From Gammaproteobacteria bacterium RIFCSPLOWO2_02_FULL_38_11 (lineage in GTDB: Bacteria; Pseudomonadota; Gammaproteobacteria; HIGHO2-12-38-15), in assembly GCA_001801745.1 (NCBI GenBank), contig MGYM01000044.1:22110-54270 (forward strand): a stretch of DNA of 32,161 nt, given 5' to 3'. Below the pieces are notes generated by a model, which worked only from the letters and a program-made list of their open reading frames with translations, was not told the DNA's origin and ran no database searches. Made by a program: the position numbers and the translations under genes. Below are positions 30,669-32,161 of this stretch, in pieces (the first letter of the stretch is position 1; the number at the start of each line of letters is the position of its first letter).

Positions 30669-32161
30669 ATGACTAGGACAGCCGAGGAGTGGATGGAGAC
30701 ATTTAACAAGAGAAAAATTGCCTTACAGCGTTATATTAACGAATCGGCTGTGCCTGTGATAAAAGAAGGAGAAAAAAAAGAGGAAAAGGCAAAACAATTT
30801 TTTGCAAAATATGATGAAGAACCGAAAGGATTTTTAGCGTGGCTTAATCATTTTCTCATATGGATAATGAATCCGGTGGGGAAATTACGTAATGTCGCGT
30901 ATGCCGCTGAAGCAGTGAACGTGCTTTCTGATTTGATAGCGGTAGTGGAAAAGTCCTCGCAGACGAATGCGCAAGCAAGCTCATCTTCATCACAAGCCCC
31001 ACCCCCTGTTCTTTCGGAAAAAACACAGACGACACTGAATGCATTATTTGTAGAGAAGAGAAAGAAGTTGGGATATCGGTCAACTGTACGAAATGAATCA
31101 ATACTTTTAGAAAAAGAGGTGGCGAGTTTCAAGGCCTCTTTGGTATCTATCCCTCGCGATGTGCCATCTACAAAACCCCAGCCGGAGGAGAAACCTTCTG
31201 CAGCGCCGACTAAAGCGCCAGTGGATACAAGAAGCTCTGCCTTTCCTCTACCTGAGGAGAGATCTGCTTCTCCTACTGCTACAGAGAGCGCTACGCAAGA
31301 AACGCGTGGCGCAACGTCTTCTACTGGTACTAGTAGCAGGAGAGAAACAGGATCGGAAAAAAGAAGCAGGAACTTACCTTCTGATACAAGGGAATTAAAA
31401 AGTGATGCGACTGATCCTGTTGTGCGCGAGTGGTCTAAGAAATACAAAAACAGAATAGAATTTTTGACGCAAGCTCGTCAGTCAGACGAACCAACAACAG
31501 CAGAAAAATTAAAAAAACAATGTCTAGATGATCTAAAAAAATTGGATGAATTGTTTGAAGCGACAGGGACATTTATTGAAGAGAAAAAAAAGGAAGGCAG
31601 CTTATCTAGAGAAGTGATGAAGCAACTTCTTTCCAAGCTGCGTTCGGTTTCAAAGGCATTGCAACGTAAATATCATTCTGACCGGCATCTTAATATAAAC
31701 ACAACAGCGTTATCACAAGTGGTGAATGATGATCCTTTATGTAAGGGATTTGTATTAGAAGAATTGATGGCGCTGCGAGCGGGAAAGAAGACACAAGCGG
31801 CGTTGAGTGAAGAAACGAAAGCGTATCTTGCTTCTCATTCTTTGAATAATACTTCTGGTGAAGAGGCGGATGAAAATGATTTTTTTGAAAAATGGGAAGC
31901 GCAATATCAAGATCAGAAACAAGAGCGAGAAGAAGAATGGACTGAATTTATCAGTGCGTATCGTGCGAATATAAGAAAAATGGAGGACGGGTTGGTGCAA
32001 CTAGACGAAACAGTGGGTCAAGCAAAAGAAGCAGCCTCTCGAGCGGAAGCAGCAGCATCGCAAGCCTCAGAATCAGCAGCGCGAGCGGAAGCAGCAGCAT
32101 CGGAAGCGTCAACAGCAGCATCGGAAGCGTCAACAGCCGCATCGGAAGCGTCAACAGCCGC
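30669..32161 (+). CDS. Effector-like protein with degenerate J-like motif, cut by window edge
   Basis: An open frame of 497 codons runs from the ATG at 30669 to the right edge with no stop. GAGGTGAG lies about 9 nt upstream and the gene follows the previous one by 69 nt. Visible parts: a helical N-terminus with a hydrophobic stretch FLAWLNHFLIWIMNPVG (about 54-70); Ser/Pro-rich linkers (about 100-245); a helical segment containing ALQRKYHSDRHLN (330-342), like the J-domain HPD loop but with Ser for Pro (H336-S337-D338); an acidic helical region; and an Ala/Glu/Ser heptad coiled coil (from about 450) still in progress at the edge. The family is unknown; composition matches the preceding coiled-coil gene. 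Confidence 0.82.
   Translation, partial: MTRTAEEWMETFNKRKIALQRYINESAVPVIKEGEKKEEKAKQFFAKYDEEPKGFLAWLNHFLIWIMNPVGKLRNVAYAAEAVNVLSDLIAVVEKSSQTNAQASSSSSQAPPPVLSEKTQTTLNALFVEKRKKLGYRSTVRNESILLEKEVASFKASLVSIPRDVPSTKPQPEEKPSAAPTKAPVDTRSSAFPLPEERSASPTATESATQETRGATSSTGTSSRRETGSEKRSRNLPSDTRELKSDATDPVVREWSKKYKNRIEFLTQARQSDEPTTAEKLKKQCLDDLKKLDELFEATGTFIEEKKKEGSLSREVMKQLLSKLRSVSKALQRKYHSDRHLNINTTALSQVVNDDPLCKGFVLEELMALRAGKKTQAALSEETKAYLASHSLNNTSGEEADENDFFEKWEAQYQDQKQEREEEWTEFISAYRANIRKMEDGLVQLDETVGQAKEAASRAEAAASQASESAARAEAAASEASTAASEASTAASEASTA
32094..32156 (+). repeat. 21-bp tandem repeats (AASEAST) at the right edge
   Basis: Three copies of a 21-mer, differing only in one wobble base, encode AASEAST heptads and continue past the window edge. 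The unit length and in-frame arrangement are the same as the KTESAQA array at 29238-29342, although the sequences differ. Confidence 0.8.

Noticed and set aside
30848-31447. 199-codon minus-strand frame opposite the right-edge gene
   Set aside because: No ribosome site, Ser/Phe/Val-rich composition typical of antisense reading, and the plus-strand frame is open for 497 codons with a clear start.

Overview
This 32 kb, AT-rich window looks like the chromosome of an intracellular or amoeba-/arthropod-associated gammaproteobacterium of the Legionellales (Legionella/Coxiella/Rickettsiella-like). Three things point there: a DUF3573/LbtU-type outer-membrane protein, the gammaproteobacterial rlmD-relA gene order, and many large eukaryotic-like or low-complexity proteins (LRR, ankyrin-like, coiled-coil, GTPase-like, TcdA/TcdB-type glycosyltransferase) that resemble Dot/Icm effectors. 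The assignment is inferred from gene content only; no rRNA or tRNA gene is present.

Layout. (1) 1-570, minus strand: an unrecognised gene cut by the left edge. (2) 571-959: a palindromic repeat element. (3) 960-2723: a DUF2442 gene and an LbtU-like porin. (4) 2780-12748, minus strand: a compact block. Two large paralogous effector-like genes lie upstream of a PolB-type 3'-5' exonuclease, rlmD, relA and a TerC-family gene. Most junctions are short gaps or overlaps, so it may be one long operon placing effector candidates upstream of rRNA methylation and stringent-response genes. (5) 12832-14811, plus strand: nucleoside salvage (trimeric PNP, deoC) and a TerB-like gene with its own promoter. 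(6) 14812-15599: decayed DNA with a 172-bp palindromic element and two minus-strand gene remnants. (7) 15600-22161: glycosyltransferase, LRR protein, coiled-coil membrane protein, dienelactone hydrolase, a 32-residue-repeat protein behind a strong promoter with a PmrA-like box, and a GTPase-like protein. (8) 22176-22429: second copy of the palindromic element. (9) 22438-32161: a coiled-coil protein, a RelB/RelE-type toxin-antitoxin pair, a membrane-anchored LRR protein, a 1173-residue ankyrin-like/coiled-coil protein, and a final gene cut by the right edge.

How it fits together. Housekeeping functions are islands within what looks like an effector-rich accessory region. The effector candidates differ in domain content, but many end in short Ser/Pro/Gly-rich tails, and the region carries repeats and remnants typical of rearranging DNA. 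The best leads are the paralogous pair at 7854-12748 with a shared undescribed module, the 32-residue helical-repeat protein at 20519-21181 with its PmrA-like box, and the modular palindromic element with compensatory stem changes.
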